64,000 nucleotides of DNA from Pedobacter caeni (GCF_900129215.1 NZ_FQUQ01000004.1:1015013-1079012), one strand, 5' to 3'. Positions 1-9,564 are shown, counted from the stretch's first letter. The notes: generated from the sequence alone by a model not told the origin. Numbers and translations are program-made.

Positions 1-96
1 AAACATCACTCTCTTAATCTTTATGGCAGTTGCTTTGACTGTTCTGCAAAACATGCAATGAACAATCAGAATGCTGACATTAAACATGCAAGTTAA
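1..96 (+). CDS. Fur-family regulator, C-terminal end only
   Basis: Frame 1 is open from the window edge to TAA at 94-96 and encodes 31 residues. It holds LNLYG followed by a Cys-x2-Cys pair (CFDC), which resembles the C-terminal zinc-binding end of Fur-type repressors in Bacteroidota. The position just before purA, on the same strand, also fits the fur-purA order I recall from this phylum. Most of the gene lies outside the window, so the DNA-binding domain cannot be checked. The family call is inference from a short tail. Confidence 0.65.
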   Translation, partial: KHHSLNLYGSCFDCSAKHAMNNQNADIKHAS

Positions 97-137
97 CATA
101 TCCAATTTATAATAATATCTATTCTTAAATTTAAATA

Positions 138-1415
138 ATGACGCAAGTAGACGTGCTTCTGGGCCTGCAATGGGGCGATGAAGGCAAGGGAAAAATTGTT
201 GATGTTCTAAGTCCGCAATATGATTTGATAGCTCGTTTTCAAGGCGGTCCGAATGCCGGACATACTTTAGAGTTTGATGGTAAAAAATTTGTTTTAAACA
301 CCATTCCATCCGGTATTTTCAACGAAAAAACGATGAACTTAATTGGAAATGGTGTGGTGATTGACCCTATCATTCTGAAAAGAGAGTTAGACAACCTTAA
401 AGCAGCCGGCCATGATCCTGTAGCAAAAGGGAAATTGGTGATTGCCCGTAAAGCACATTTGATTCTGCCAACACACCAGTTACTGGATGCGGCAAATGAA
501 CAAAAAATGGGTAAGGACAAAATCGGTTCTACGTTAAAAGGTATTGGTCCGACGTATATGGACAAAACCGGACGTAACGGATTAAGAGTTGGTGATACTA
601 CCCTTCCTGATTTCAAAGACCGTTATAACAAACTGGTAGAGAAACACAAGGACATGCTTTCTCATTATAATTTTGAATATGATTTAACGGAAAAAGAAGC
701 TGCATTTTTTGAGGCGATCGAATTCCTGAAAAGCATTCCTCATGTAGATAGTGAGCATTATGTAAATGGATTCCTTAAAGAAGGAAAAACAGTATTGGCA
801 GAAGGTGCACAGGGAACATTACTGGACGTAGATTTCGGATCTTATCCATTTGTAACTTCCTCAAACACGACTACCGCAGGTGCATGTACCGGTTTAGGAA
901 TTGCGCCTAACAGAATCGGTCATGTATATGGTATTTTCAAAGCTTATTGTACCCGTGTTGGTGGTGGTCCTTTCCCTACTGAGCTGGACAATGAAATTGG
1001 AGAGAACCTTCGTCAGGTTGGACATGAATTCGGTGCAACTACCGGCCGTGCCCGTCGTTGCGGATGGATTGACCTTCCTGCATTGAAATATGCCATCATG
1101 TTAAATGGAGTAACCGAGCTGATCATGATGAAAGCAGATGTATTGGATGGTTTTGATACCATTTATGCCTGTACACATTATGAGCACAATGGCGAAACCA
1201 TTGACTATATGCCATACGACATCATTTCAGTAAAACCTACTCCGGTATTAAAAGCGATTGAAGGTTGGAAAACTGATGTAACCAAAGTAAATAAAGTAGC
1301 AGAGATTCCTTCGAAACTGACAGACTATATCGCTTTCTTAGAGAAAGAGCTGGAAGTACCTGTAAAATACCTTTCAGTTGGACCAGACAGGGTTCAGACT
1401 TTAGAATTGAACTAG
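138..1415 (+). CDS. purA: Adenylosuccinate synthetase
   Basis: Cytoplasmic enzyme that joins IMP and aspartate using GTP, the first committed step from IMP to AMP. The 425-residue protein has the normal family length. The GTP loop GDEGKGK is at about residues 13-19, followed by NAGHT, the IMP-binding segment IGPTYMDKTGRNGLR near residue 135, and the TTTGRARRCGW segment near residue 300. The ATG at 138 gives the conserved TQVDVLLGLQWGDEGKGK start. It follows the fur-like gene after 41 bp and ends at a strong hairpin terminator. Confidence 0.98.
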   Translation: MTQVDVLLGLQWGDEGKGKIVDVLSPQYDLIARFQGGPNAGHTLEFDGKKFVLNTIPSGIFNEKTMNLIGNGVVIDPIILKRELDNLKAAGHDPVAKGKLVIARKAHLILPTHQLLDAANEQKMGKDKIGSTLKGIGPTYMDKTGRNGLRVGDTTLPDFKDRYNKLVEKHKDMLSHYNFEYDLTEKEAAFFEAIEFLKSIPHVDSEHYVNGFLKEGKTVLAEGAQGTLLDVDFGSYPFVTSSNTTTAGACTGLGIAPNRIGHVYGIFKAYCTRVGGGPFPTELDNEIGENLRQVGHEFGATTGRARRCGWIDLPALKYAIMLNGVTELIMMKADVLDGFDTIYACTHYEHNGETIDYMPYDIISVKPTPVLKAIEGWKTDVTKVNKVAEIPSKLTDYIAFLEKELEVPVKYLSVGPDRVQTLELN

Positions 1416-1456
1416 AAGTACATCATATTCTACATATAGAGTATATATAATATAGA

Positions 1457-1494
1457 AACCGCCTCGTAACCAGTTTACGAGGCGGTTTTTTTGT
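1457..1494 (+). terminator. Rho-independent terminator after purA
   Basis: A perfect 13-bp stem (1457-1469 with 1475-1487) has a 5-base loop and is followed by a T-run. It lies between the convergent purA and MATE genes. On the minus strand the tail is less T-rich, so it probably serves purA mainly. Confidence 0.93.
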
Positions 1495-1496
1495 TT

Positions 1497-2813
1497 TTAG
1501 CCTTTAACCAGCTTCTTTTTCAACCTGAGCACCAATAGTATTGAGGAGATACTCAGTCCGATGACAAAGCCAACCCAGATCCCGGTAGGCCCCATCTCTA
1601 ACTGGAAGCCTAGAAAATACCCAACCGGTAAGCCGATGACCCAATAGGCAATGGCAATTAAACCTGTCGGAATGTTTACATCTTTAATTCCCCTGAGCAA
1701 CCCTGCAGCGATGGTTTGCATCGCATCCGGGATTTGAAATACAGCGGCATATAGCACCAACACTCCTGCCAGCGACAAAACAGCCGCATTTTCGGTGAAC
1801 AATACCGGAATAAATTGTCTGATTCCCAATAATGCTACAGCACAAACGGCGCCCAGGATCAGGCCCACCAGCAACGCCCCTTTAGCAATACTTTTCCCCT
1901 TTTTCCAGTTTAAACCACCGTAAGCATTGCTAATCCTGATGGAGGCCGCCTCTCCCAATCCGAGGAAAAAGATAAAAGTAAAAGAAACGCAGCTTAACGC
2001 GATCTGATGGGCAGCCAACTGCATTGGCCCCATCGTTCCGATCAAAATGGCTGATACAGCAAAAGCACCAGATTCCATCCCGATCTGTATACCGGCAGGA
2101 ATCCCCAGACCGAGCAACTCTTTAATCGTGTCCCATTTTAACCGCCATTGCTTTTTCCAGACGATGAGGTAACGTTTATAGAAAGGGTCAATCCAAATCA
2201 CTGCTACCATTGCAATAAATACAAGGATACGGGTAATAAAAGTCCCCCATGCTGCGCCCATCAGGCCCAGCTCCGGAAAACCGAGGCTCCCGAATATAAG
2301 CAGCCAGTTAAAAAAGATATTTAACGGCAGCGCCATTAAAGAAATCAGCATTGCCGTACGGGTTTTCTCTAAGCCGTCTGTAAATTGCTGAAGCCCTATG
2401 AACAGCAGCATTGGGATGGTAGAATAACACATGACCCGCATAAAAGGAAGTGCCATACCAGCGATCTCCTGATCCTGCCCAAGATGCAAAAGGATACCGC
2501 TACCCAGCTCCAATCCGGTGCAAATCAGAATACCAGTGATCAGACAGAGCATAAATCCATTGAATAAATAATGGGCTATTTTTTGGCCATCATGACTACC
2601 ATTGGCATTAGATACCATCTGCGCAATCGACATTGCGATTCCAATCCCTATGATAAAAGGGATATTAATAACGTTCATCACCAGGGATGCAGCCGCCAGG
2701 TGTTTATAGCTCAACCGGCCCACCATTGCCATATCTATAATGTGTAATACGATTTGAGAAAGTTCTCCGATAATGAGTGGTATGGCCAGCTTTATTGTTT
2801 TCTGGGTTTCCAT
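1497..2813 (-). CDS. MATE family multidrug/Na+ antiporter
   Basis: Inner-membrane exporter of the MatE family, expected to expel cationic compounds in exchange for Na+ or H+. The protein is about 438 residues, with some 12 hydrophobic segments in two related halves typical of NorM-like proteins. The N-terminus is IPLIIGELSQIVLHIIDMAMVGRL. I chose the ATG at 2813 (METQKTIKL) because the longer reading frame would need a TTG start at 2843 and adds ten residues unlike the family. The substrate cannot be read from sequence. It is convergent with purA and divergent from pabB. Confidence 0.92.
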   Translation of the reverse strand: METQKTIKLAIPLIIGELSQIVLHIIDMAMVGRLSYKHLAAASLVMNVINIPFIIGIGIAMSIAQMVSNANGSHDGQKIAHYLFNGFMLCLITGILICTGLELGSGILLHLGQDQEIAGMALPFMRVMCYSTIPMLLFIGLQQFTDGLEKTRTAMLISLMALPLNIFFNWLLIFGSLGFPELGLMGAAWGTFITRILVFIAMVAVIWIDPFYKRYLIVWKKQWRLKWDTIKELLGLGIPAGIQIGMESGAFAVSAILIGTMGPMQLAAHQIALSCVSFTFIFFLGLGEAASIRISNAYGGLNWKKGKSIAKGALLVGLILGAVCAVALLGIRQFIPVLFTENAAVLSLAGVLVLYAAVFQIPDAMQTIAAGLLRGIKDVNIPTGLIAIAYWVIGLPVGYFLGFQLEMGPTGIWVGFVIGLSISSILLVLRLKKKLVKG

Positions 2814-2932
2814 TTTTTGTTTTATGAAGACAAAAATACCCAATCACCTCTCCGTGACAGATTTGAACTGACCGAGACGTCGAAAATGGGTACTGAACAA
2901 GCAAAAAGCTAACATCAACTCATTACTTTTTT

Positions 2933-2940
2933 TAACTTTG
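2933..2940 (+). promoter_or_regulatory. Candidate -7 element for pabB
   Basis: TAACTTTG matches the Bacteroidota -7 consensus TAnnTTTG and ends 7 bases before the pabB ATG. No good -33 element is seen about 19 bp upstream. If used, the transcript would start almost at the ATG. Confidence 0.35.
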
Positions 2941-2947
2941 TCAGCAA

Positions 2948-4201
2948 ATGAGTCACAGGGATATACCGTTATTTAAAAGCAAGGCACTTCAATGGGCCAA
3001 TTCCTTCGACATCTGCTGCTGTCTGGATTCCAACAGTTACACTGATCCTTTTGGAAAGTTCGATTTCATCATTGCTGCCGGGGCAACACAGGTTTTGAAT
3101 ACCCCTGCAGGGCATGCTTTTGAAGCACTTCAATCCTTTTATGAATTGCATAAAACCTGGATGTTCGGCTTGTTGAGTTATGACCTGAAGAATGAACAGG
3201 AGCAATTAAAGTCCAATAATCCGGATGGCCTCCATTTTCCGGAGCTCTTCTTTTTTGTTCCTCAATACCTGATTACTGTAAAGGACAACAAGATTGAGGT
3301 GGTTATGGGAGATCAGCAAATATTGCAGGAGATCGGAGGAACCGAACTGCTTGATCCTGTTCCCGGAAAGCCTCTTGACATTAAACATAAGCTGGATAAA
3401 GCTGCTTATCTGAAAAAAATATCAGAGTTACAACAGCACATCAGCAGGGGGGATATCTACGAAGTTACTTATTGTCAGGAGTTCTTTGCCACACCTGCGG
3501 AAATCAACCCCTTACAGGTGTTTAATCAATTAAATACCGTATCCCCCACTCCATTTGCAGGATACTTCAAGATTTACGACCAATATATCCTTTCTGCAAG
3601 TCCGGAACGCTTTCTATGTAAACGTGAAGACAAGCTCATTTCCCAACCCATTAAAGGCACCGCCAAAAGAGATCCGGACGGCATCATTGATGAACAGGTG
3701 AAACTCGAATTGAGCAATAACATCAAGGAACAGGCAGAAAATGTCATGATCGTAGACCTGGTTAGGAATGACCTGACCAAAAGCGCCTTAAAGGGCAGTG
3801 TTAAGGTAGAAGAGTTATTTGGCATCTATAGCTTCCCTCAGGTACACCAGATGATCTCCACGATCAGCTGCCGCCTGAATCCTGAATTGCATTTTATCAA
3901 GGCCATAAAAAATACCTTTCCAATGGGCTCTATGACCGGTGCTCCCAAGATCAGTGCAATGGAATTGATTGAATCTCATGAATTGAGTAAACGTGGTGCT
4001 TATTCGGGTTCTATAGGTTACATCAGTCCGGAAGAAGAGTTTGACTTTAACGTCATCATCCGCAGTATCCTGTATCAGGAAACCGAAAAGTATTTATCCT
4101 TCCAGGTTGGCGGAGCGATCACTTACGCTTCAAACCCCGAGGGAGAATATGAAGAATGTATGGTCAAGGCATCAGCAATTATCCAGACTTTAGCGCAATA
4201 A
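2948..4201 (+). CDS. pabB: Aminodeoxychorismate synthase component I
   Basis: Chorismate-binding enzyme that aminates chorismate to aminodeoxychorismate for p-aminobenzoate and folate synthesis. The 417-residue protein carries the chorismate-binding fold in its C-terminal two thirds, with SMTGAPKISAMELIE and GAYSGSIGYI near the end. The PIKGT motif near residue 233 carries the lysine typical of PabB, where anthranilate synthase TrpE usually has PIAGT. No glutaminase partner (pabA) lies nearby, so ammonia must come from a subunit encoded elsewhere. An isochorismate- or anthranilate-type role is less likely. Confidence 0.9.
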   Translation: MSHRDIPLFKSKALQWANSFDICCCLDSNSYTDPFGKFDFIIAAGATQVLNTPAGHAFEALQSFYELHKTWMFGLLSYDLKNEQEQLKSNNPDGLHFPELFFFVPQYLITVKDNKIEVVMGDQQILQEIGGTELLDPVPGKPLDIKHKLDKAAYLKKISELQQHISRGDIYEVTYCQEFFATPAEINPLQVFNQLNTVSPTPFAGYFKIYDQYILSASPERFLCKREDKLISQPIKGTAKRDPDGIIDEQVKLELSNNIKEQAENVMIVDLVRNDLTKSALKGSVKVEELFGIYSFPQVHQMISTISCRLNPELHFIKAIKNTFPMGSMTGAPKISAMELIESHELSKRGAYSGSIGYISPEEEFDFNVIIRSILYQETEKYLSFQVGGAITYASNPEGEYEECMVKASAIIQTLAQ

Positions 4202-4204
4202 AAA

Positions 4205-4235
4205 AGGCCGTTATTGCTAACGGCCTCTTGTTTTT
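4205..4235. terminator. Bidirectional terminator between pabB and the M48 protease gene
   Basis: A 9-bp stem (4205-4213 with 4218-4226) has a 4-base loop. It has T-rich sequence on the right and an A5 run on the left at 4201-4205, so it can stop transcripts from both convergent genes. Confidence 0.88.
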
Positions 4236-4241
4236 CCATGA

Positions 4242-5072
4242 CTATCTGATCGGTTTCCCGGTAGTAGAGTTATAATATCTTTGTGCCTGTGGCAATAACC
4301 TTTGAATTTGTGCGATACGTGTATCATCCGCAGGGTGTGTGCTCAGGAATTCAGGTGGTTTTTGTGATCCTCTGCTTGCATTTGCCATCCTTTGCCAGAA
4401 GGTCACTGCCGTTGCCGGGTCATATCCTGCAATGGCCATAAAGGTAAGGCCTAAATTATCTGCTTCCAGCTCTTGCTTTCTGGAGTTTGGCAACAAGACA
4501 AAGCCTTGTGCACCCAATCCATATGCTTTGGCGATCATATCCTGGGTTGCGCCGGATTTACCTGCTGTAGCCACCCCAATGATACCACTACCCGCTTGCG
4601 CCAGTGCAGCCTGCGAAGCACGTTCCGAAGAGTGCTGTGCAATGGCATGAGCAATTTCATGTCCCATTACTGTGGCCAGGCCTGCATCGTCTTTTGCCAC
4701 AGGTAAAAGTCCGGTATAAACGGCTACTTTACCCCCTGGCATACACCATGCATTCACTTCTTTACTATCTATAAGGTTAAATTCCCAGGCGAATCCCTGA
4801 ATCTGACTGGCATAACCATTGGCATTCATGTATTTGGTGATCGCAGCCTGAATCCGCTGTCCAACACGCTTTACCCTTTGGGCATCGGCATTGTTAAGGA
4901 CTTTAGTGGATGGGTCTCTGAGCATTTTACTGTATTCCAGTGAGGCTGCCCCCCTCATTTCACTTTCACTGATCAAGCTCAGCCTGCTGCGCCCGGTTAA
5001 CGGAACCGTAGAGCAGGAGGATATGGTAAACATCGCTGCCGCAGCAATGACCGTTAAATTTAAAGCTTTCAT
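4242..5072 (-). CDS. M48 family zinc metalloprotease, lipoprotein
   Basis: Probable envelope protease of the M48 family (LoiP/YcaL/BepA-like), acting on misfolded outer-membrane proteins in better-studied relatives. A lipoprotein signal ends at Cys20 (TISSC). The zinc motif HEIAH is at residues 138-142 and the third ligand motif ELEAD at 201-205. There is no TPR domain at the C-terminus, so it is the short form (276 residues), unlike BepA. It lies 12 bp after plsY on the same strand and ends the DUF4783-nadC-plsY cluster. The substrate is unknown. Confidence 0.92.
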   Translation of the reverse strand: MKALNLTVIAAAAMFTISSCSTVPLTGRSRLSLISESEMRGAASLEYSKMLRDPSTKVLNNADAQRVKRVGQRIQAAITKYMNANGYASQIQGFAWEFNLIDSKEVNAWCMPGGKVAVYTGLLPVAKDDAGLATVMGHEIAHAIAQHSSERASQAALAQAGSGIIGVATAGKSGATQDMIAKAYGLGAQGFVLLPNSRKQELEADNLGLTFMAIAGYDPATAVTFWQRMANASRGSQKPPEFLSTHPADDTRIAQIQRLLPQAQRYYNSTTGKPIR

Positions 5073-5084
5073 GAATTTTCTGTT

Positions 5085-5732
5085 TTAGTTGTTTTTCTTT
5101 TTAAACAGGTAAACTTTGGATTCTTTGCCTTTGAGGAGTCGTTCGAGGTTTTTCTGGTGAGTGACCAAAATCAGGACACATACGCACATCCCATATAAAA
5201 CCTCTGACCTGACCGAAGAATGAAATAAGAATACAATGCTCAAAGGGAAGGTAAAACCTGCACATATAGAGCCAAGGGAAACATATTTGGTGGTCAGTAA
5301 AACAACTACAAAAACAAGAACGCAAAGCATCGCTGCCGGAAAGTTAACTGCCAAAATCATTCCAAAAAGTGTGGCCACTCCCTTCCCGCCTCTGAACCCC
5401 GCAAATATGGGGAACAAATGGCCCATTACGGCAGTCACCCCAAGGGCAAGCTCGTAGTTGATAAACTGAGATGAATTCTGTGGACCCGTAACGGATAGAC
5501 CTATAAAGTAGGCAAGTTTTGTAGCTGTATAACCTTTGGCGATATCTATCGTCATTACGGCAAGGCCGGCCCGTTTTCCAAGAACGCGGAAAGTGTTGGT
5601 TGCTCCTGCATTTCCACTTCCATATTCCCTAACGTCGACCCCGTAAAATGCCTGTCCGAGCCATACCGCTGTCGGTATAGACCCAAATAGATAGGCTAAA
5701 ATTACTGCTGATATAGAATAGACCGAAATCAT
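5085..5732 (-). CDS. plsY: Acyl-phosphate:glycerol-3-phosphate acyltransferase
   Basis: Inner-membrane enzyme that transfers an acyl group from acyl-phosphate to glycerol-3-phosphate, the first step of phospholipid synthesis. The 215-residue protein has several membrane segments and the PlsY motifs FGSIPTA near residue 17, REYGSGNAGATNTFRVLG near residue 36, and FRGGKGVAT near residue 113. Length is normal. It lies between nadC (52 bp upstream) and the M48 gene. The shared strand suggests one transcript, although the functions differ. Confidence 0.96.
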   Translation of the reverse strand: MISVYSISAVILAYLFGSIPTAVWLGQAFYGVDVREYGSGNAGATNTFRVLGKRAGLAVMTIDIAKGYTATKLAYFIGLSVTGPQNSSQFINYELALGVTAVMGHLFPIFAGFRGGKGVATLFGMILAVNFPAAMLCVLVFVVVLLTTKYVSLGSICAGFTFPLSIVFLFHSSVRSEVLYGMCVCVLILVTHQKNLERLLKGKESKVYLFKKKNN

Positions 5733-5784
5733 TAACTACAATTATAGTAAAAAAACAGAATCAAATTCTGGTGAATTATGGTTT

Positions 5785-6627
5785 TTAGCATGCCTTTAAG
5801 CTCATGTCTAAACTTTTGACAGAATGGGTTAAGGCTCCCATAGAGATAAAATCTACGCCACATGCTGCATACCCGGCTACGTTTTCTTCGGTGATTCCAC
5901 CAGAAGCTTCAGTCACGAATCGGCCATCAATCAGCGCTACCGCTGCTTTCAGGTCGGCAAAGCTGAAATTATCCAGCATGATCCGGTCTACGCCTCCTGT
6001 AGCTAAAACATCATTTAGCTCAGAAAGGTTTCTGACTTCGATTTCTATTTGTAATTCTTTTCCTTTATCCTCCAGGTATTGGTTTGCTGCTTTAATCGCA
6101 TTCGCAATTCCACCTGCATAATCCACATGGTTATCTTTGATGAGGATCATATCATATAAACCGATGCGGTGGTTCACACCACCACCGATACGAACGGCCC
6201 ACTTTTCCAGGTATCTTAATCCCGGTGTGGTTTTACGTGTATCCAGCAATTGAGTAGGGTAAGCAGCGAGCTGGCTCACGATGCGGTTGGTTTTAGTCGC
6301 AATTCCACTCATGCGTTGCATACAGTTTAAAACCAGACGCTCTGCGAGTAGAATAGAATGTGTACTTCCGGAAACCGTGAGTGCAATATCACCATATTTA
6401 ACTTCCGCCCCATCGGCAATCATGACCTCTGTGACCAGCTTGGCATCTATATAATTGAAAATTTCCACTGCAAGTTCCACTCCTGCCAGGATTCCATCCT
6501 CCTTAATCAGCAATTTTGCTTTGCCTTGCGCATTGGCAGGAATGGTTGAAAGAGAGGTATGATCTCCATCGCCTAAATCTTCGGCAACAGCGTTCTTTAT
6601 GAATTGATCTATGATTTGCTTATCCAA
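5785..6627 (-). CDS. nadC: Nicotinate-nucleotide pyrophosphorylase (carboxylating)
   Basis: Converts quinolinate and PRPP to nicotinate mononucleotide in de novo NAD synthesis. The 280-residue protein has the family's normal length. DTRKTTPGLR is near residue 129, GGGVNHRIGLYDMILIKDNH near 148, and EASGGITEENV near 242; these contain the substrate and phosphate contacts known for NadC. It is 36 bp downstream of the DUF4783 gene. nadA and nadB are not in the window. Confidence 0.97.
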   Translation of the reverse strand: MDKQIIDQFIKNAVAEDLGDGDHTSLSTIPANAQGKAKLLIKEDGILAGVELAVEIFNYIDAKLVTEVMIADGAEVKYGDIALTVSGSTHSILLAERLVLNCMQRMSGIATKTNRIVSQLAAYPTQLLDTRKTTPGLRYLEKWAVRIGGGVNHRIGLYDMILIKDNHVDYAGGIANAIKAANQYLEDKGKELQIEIEVRNLSELNDVLATGGVDRIMLDNFSFADLKAAVALIDGRFVTEASGGITEENVAGYAACGVDFISMGALTHSVKSLDMSLKAC

Positions 6628-6663
6628 AACTTATAATTAAACCCAAAAATAGCATTTTTACTA

Positions 6664-7056
6664 TTATTTATCCGGCTCTATTCTCAATTCTGTAATAAAA
6701 AAAGCATTGTTAGACTTTTTCATCGTTATAGAAACCCTGAATTTTCCGTTTTTGGTGTGTAGAGAAAGAATGCCAAACCTGAAATTAGGGTTCGCATTAA
6801 TGAGGTGAATGACTGATGATTTTACCGGAGGATATTTGGTAAAAAAATTTCTTAGGATTTGTTCTGCCTGTGCTTTAGAATAGACATCCTCCTCATCAAT
6901 TATGATTAATTCAACAGAAGAAGAGAAATATCCCGCCACATCTTTCGAACTTCCACTTTTAAAGTTAGCCGATAAATTGTCAATAATATCGCTCTGCATA
7001 GCAATAGAAGAGGAAAGGGAGGTAAAAAGAATCGTCAAAAAAAGTAAGGGCTTCAT
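6664..7056 (-). CDS. DUF4783 domain secreted protein
   Basis: A 130-residue protein with a Sec signal peptide ending near residue 20 and an alpha+beta domain of about 105 residues that resembles the NTF2-like DUF4783 family of Bacteroidota. No catalytic residues are evident. It starts the leftward cluster that continues into nadC, and I recall DUF4783 genes sitting beside nadC in this phylum. The function is unknown and co-transcription with nadC is inference from spacing. Confidence 0.8.
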   Translation of the reverse strand: MKPLLFLTILFTSLSSSIAMQSDIIDNLSANFKSGSSKDVAGYFSSSVELIIIDEEDVYSKAQAEQILRNFFTKYPPVKSSVIHLINANPNFRFGILSLHTKNGKFRVSITMKKSNNAFFITELRIEPDK

Positions 7057-7174
7057 ATTCTCTATATAGCTAATGTATCACCTACACATAAATTATGCCA
7101 TTAATAGCTGCTAAAAAAAACAAAGATACTACAGAGGAATTACAATTTGGCTCAAAAAAAACACACAATAGGCT

Positions 7175-7182
7175 TATATTTG
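7175..7182 (+). promoter_or_regulatory. Candidate -7 element for gpmI
   Basis: TATATTTG matches TAnnTTTG exactly and lies 25 bp before the gpmI ATG. A TTTG at 7146-7149 could be the -33 element, but the spacer of 25 bp is longer than the usual 19 or so. Confidence 0.45.
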
Positions 7183-7207
7183 TGTATATATTAAAAGAAA
7201 TTCACTG

Positions 7208-8728
7208 ATGAATCATAAAAAATTAGTCCTGCTTATACTTGATGGCTGGGGATATGGAAAACAAGACAGTTCCGATGCTGCATATGCCGCCAACACTCCT
7301 TTCTTTGACTCTTTAATCAGGAATTATCCAAATTCCAAACTGGAAGCTTCGGGTGAAGCGGTAGGACTACCTGCCGGACAAATGGGCAACTCTGAAGTTG
7401 GCCATATGAACCTGGGTGCTGGAAGAATAGTGTACCAGGAACTGGGCAGAATCAATAAAGCGATTACAGACAGAACACTTCATCAGAACCAGGTATTGCT
7501 GGATGCCTTCAATTACGCGAAGCAAAATAATAAAGCTGTTCATTTCATCGGATTGGTTTCTGATGGAGGGGTACATGCACATATCAATCACCTGAAAGCA
7601 TTATGTGATGCTGCGGGAGAGCAGGGATTAAAAGACGTATTCGTTCATGCTTTTCTTGATGGCAGGGATACCGATCCGAATTCAGGCTTAAATTTCATTA
7701 AAGACCTTGACCATCACCTGCAAAGCACTCCTGCTAAGCTGGCGAGTTTAATTGGCCGCTATTATGCAATGGACAGGGATTCCCGCTGGGAAAGGGTGAA
7801 ACTGGCTTATGACCTTTTAACTAAAGGCATCGGACAAGCGACCAATAATCCCGAAATGGCCATTGAGCAATCGTATAGCGAAGGCATCACCGATGAGTTT
7901 ATCAAACCTATTGTAGTGACTCAGGCAGATGGCAGCCCTGTAGCAACCATCCAGCCAGACGATGTCGTGATCTGTTTCAATTACAGAACAGACAGGGGCA
8001 GAGAAATCACTGCAGTGCTGAGTCAGAACGACTATCCGGATTTCCAGATGCACAAGTTTCCATTGTATTATGTGACCATGACCACATATGATGAAAACTT
8101 CGAGAATGTGAAAGTAATCTTTACCAAAGATGATCTTTCAGAAACACTGGGAGAAATACTGGAAAAAAACCATAAGAATCAGATCCGCATTGCGGAGACC
8201 GAAAAATATCCACACGTAACCTTCTTTTTCTCCGGTGGAAGAGAAGCAGTATTTGAAAATGAGAAAAGAATTCTGATTCCTTCACCTAAAGTAGCTACTT
8301 ACGACCTGCAACCGGAAATGAGTGCTGCCGGAATCACCGAAGCCATCAGTAAAGAACTGGAAACAGGCTGGGCTGACTTTGTGTGTCTGAATTTTGCCAA
8401 CCCTGATATGGTAGGCCATACAGGTGTTTTTGAGGCGGTTATTAAAGCGGTAGAAACTGCCGACAGCTGTGCAGAAATTGTGGTAAACAAGGGAATTGAA
8501 AACGGATATTCCTTTATCATTCTTGCAGATCACGGGAATTCAGAATACATGCTGAATGCGGATGGTTCTGTAAATACGGCACATACGACAAACCTGGTTC
8601 CCTGCATTTTGATCGACAAGGATTATAAAACCGTAGCAGATGGAAAACTTGGTGATATCGCCCCTACTATTTTAAAAATAATGGGTATTCCGGCACCCGC
8701 TATTATGACTGGAAATTGCCTGGTATAA
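7208..8728 (+). CDS. gpmI: 2,3-bisphosphoglycerate-independent phosphoglycerate mutase
   Basis: Interconverts 3- and 2-phosphoglycerate in glycolysis and gluconeogenesis using two metal ions and a phosphoserine. The 506-residue protein has the normal length. LLILDGWGYG at residues 7-16 holds the first metal ligand and GNSEVGHMNLGAGR near residue 61 holds the nucleophilic serine. HAFLDGRDTDP is near 147, and the C-terminal metal site ILADHGNSE is near 437. It is followed by a lipoprotein gene that overlaps its stop codon by one base. Confidence 0.98.
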   Translation: MNHKKLVLLILDGWGYGKQDSSDAAYAANTPFFDSLIRNYPNSKLEASGEAVGLPAGQMGNSEVGHMNLGAGRIVYQELGRINKAITDRTLHQNQVLLDAFNYAKQNNKAVHFIGLVSDGGVHAHINHLKALCDAAGEQGLKDVFVHAFLDGRDTDPNSGLNFIKDLDHHLQSTPAKLASLIGRYYAMDRDSRWERVKLAYDLLTKGIGQATNNPEMAIEQSYSEGITDEFIKPIVVTQADGSPVATIQPDDVVICFNYRTDRGREITAVLSQNDYPDFQMHKFPLYYVTMTTYDENFENVKVIFTKDDLSETLGEILEKNHKNQIRIAETEKYPHVTFFFSGGREAVFENEKRILIPSPKVATYDLQPEMSAAGITEAISKELETGWADFVCLNFANPDMVGHTGVFEAVIKAVETADSCAEIVVNKGIENGYSFIILADHGNSEYMLNADGSVNTAHTTNLVPCILIDKDYKTVADGKLGDIAPTILKIMGIPAPAIMTGNCLV

Positions 8729-9261
8729 TGAAATACAATCTTTTAATATGTGGCCTTCTTTTGCTGCTGTGCTATGGCTGTGGAGACTCCACAGTGGCCA
8801 GCCAAAAGAATGCCCATACTTATTTCGATCTGAAAGGCTTTTTCGAAAAGGAGCGCGCAAGGCTCAGCCAGTCGAACCCTCTGATCCTGAAAACAGTGAT
8901 GGTGAACGATTCTTCTGAAAGTAAACAGCTCAGGATCGCTGACTGGAAAAAAGAATTGTCTGCCTTTTCTGATGCTGATATGAACAGGGCTGCATGGAAA
9001 GGCTTGTTTCAGATCAGGAAAACGACATCAGGAGTAGCCTATACCACTGACTCTAAAAAAGTACCTGTAAAAGAAGTACTGGTGATGGAACGCAATGGAA
9101 AGCTTTACGGCCTTCAGATTCTGATCAGAAATTCCACTACCCTGTACACCTCATCTGATACCCTCAGCTATTATCCGGACAGCTTATATGAGGTAAAAAA
9201 GAGCCAGAACATCAGGCTCCTTTCTGAAAAAAATTACCGGATTACCGGAAAGTTTAAGTAA
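8728..9261 (+). CDS. Small lipoprotein of unknown function
   Basis: Not a family I can name. The ATG at 8728 shares one base with the gpmI stop codon (TAATG), so it is probably translationally coupled to gpmI; a longer frame would need TTG at 8716. The 177-residue product has a lipoprotein-type signal with a candidate lipid cysteine at residue 18 (CYGC). The mature part is charged and includes several short beta-strand-like segments with repeated Ser/Thr/Tyr. It probably faces the periplasm. Coupling to a glycolytic enzyme gives no clear functional clue. Confidence 0.8.
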   Translation: MKYNLLICGLLLLLCYGCGDSTVASQKNAHTYFDLKGFFEKERARLSQSNPLILKTVMVNDSSESKQLRIADWKKELSAFSDADMNRAAWKGLFQIRKTTSGVAYTTDSKKVPVKEVLVMERNGKLYGLQILIRNSTTLYTSSDTLSYYPDSLYEVKKSQNIRLLSEKNYRITGKFK

Positions 9262-9564
9262 AGGGAGAACTCTTCCCCTTTACCATCTGATCTCTTTATC
9301 AGCCATTCGTTTTCATCCCGCCTGTTACAGCGCCGGATGAAGGCGAGGTATGGCATGATAATAGGCCTCTTTATGTAGATAAATATTGATTGCCATGCGT
9401 TCAAAATGCCTAATCAGCATGAAAACGTATCTTTTATGATCTGCAACGAATTGGGATGATGATGAACCGATAACTGTTTAAACAGATATCGGGAAATATA
9501 TTCCTCATTTAATGTATTCATATCAGCGGCATATCAAAATTCACAGAAATAAATCTCTAAAAAA
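9262..9564. other. Intergenic gap of 303 bp
   Basis: No open frame of convincing length. A weak imperfect hairpin just after the lipoprotein gene (about 9260-9285, GGGAGAA / TTCCCC) could end the gpmI transcript. Nothing else stands out, apart from the presumed promoter of the PAS gene, which I could not locate confidently. Confidence 0.5.
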
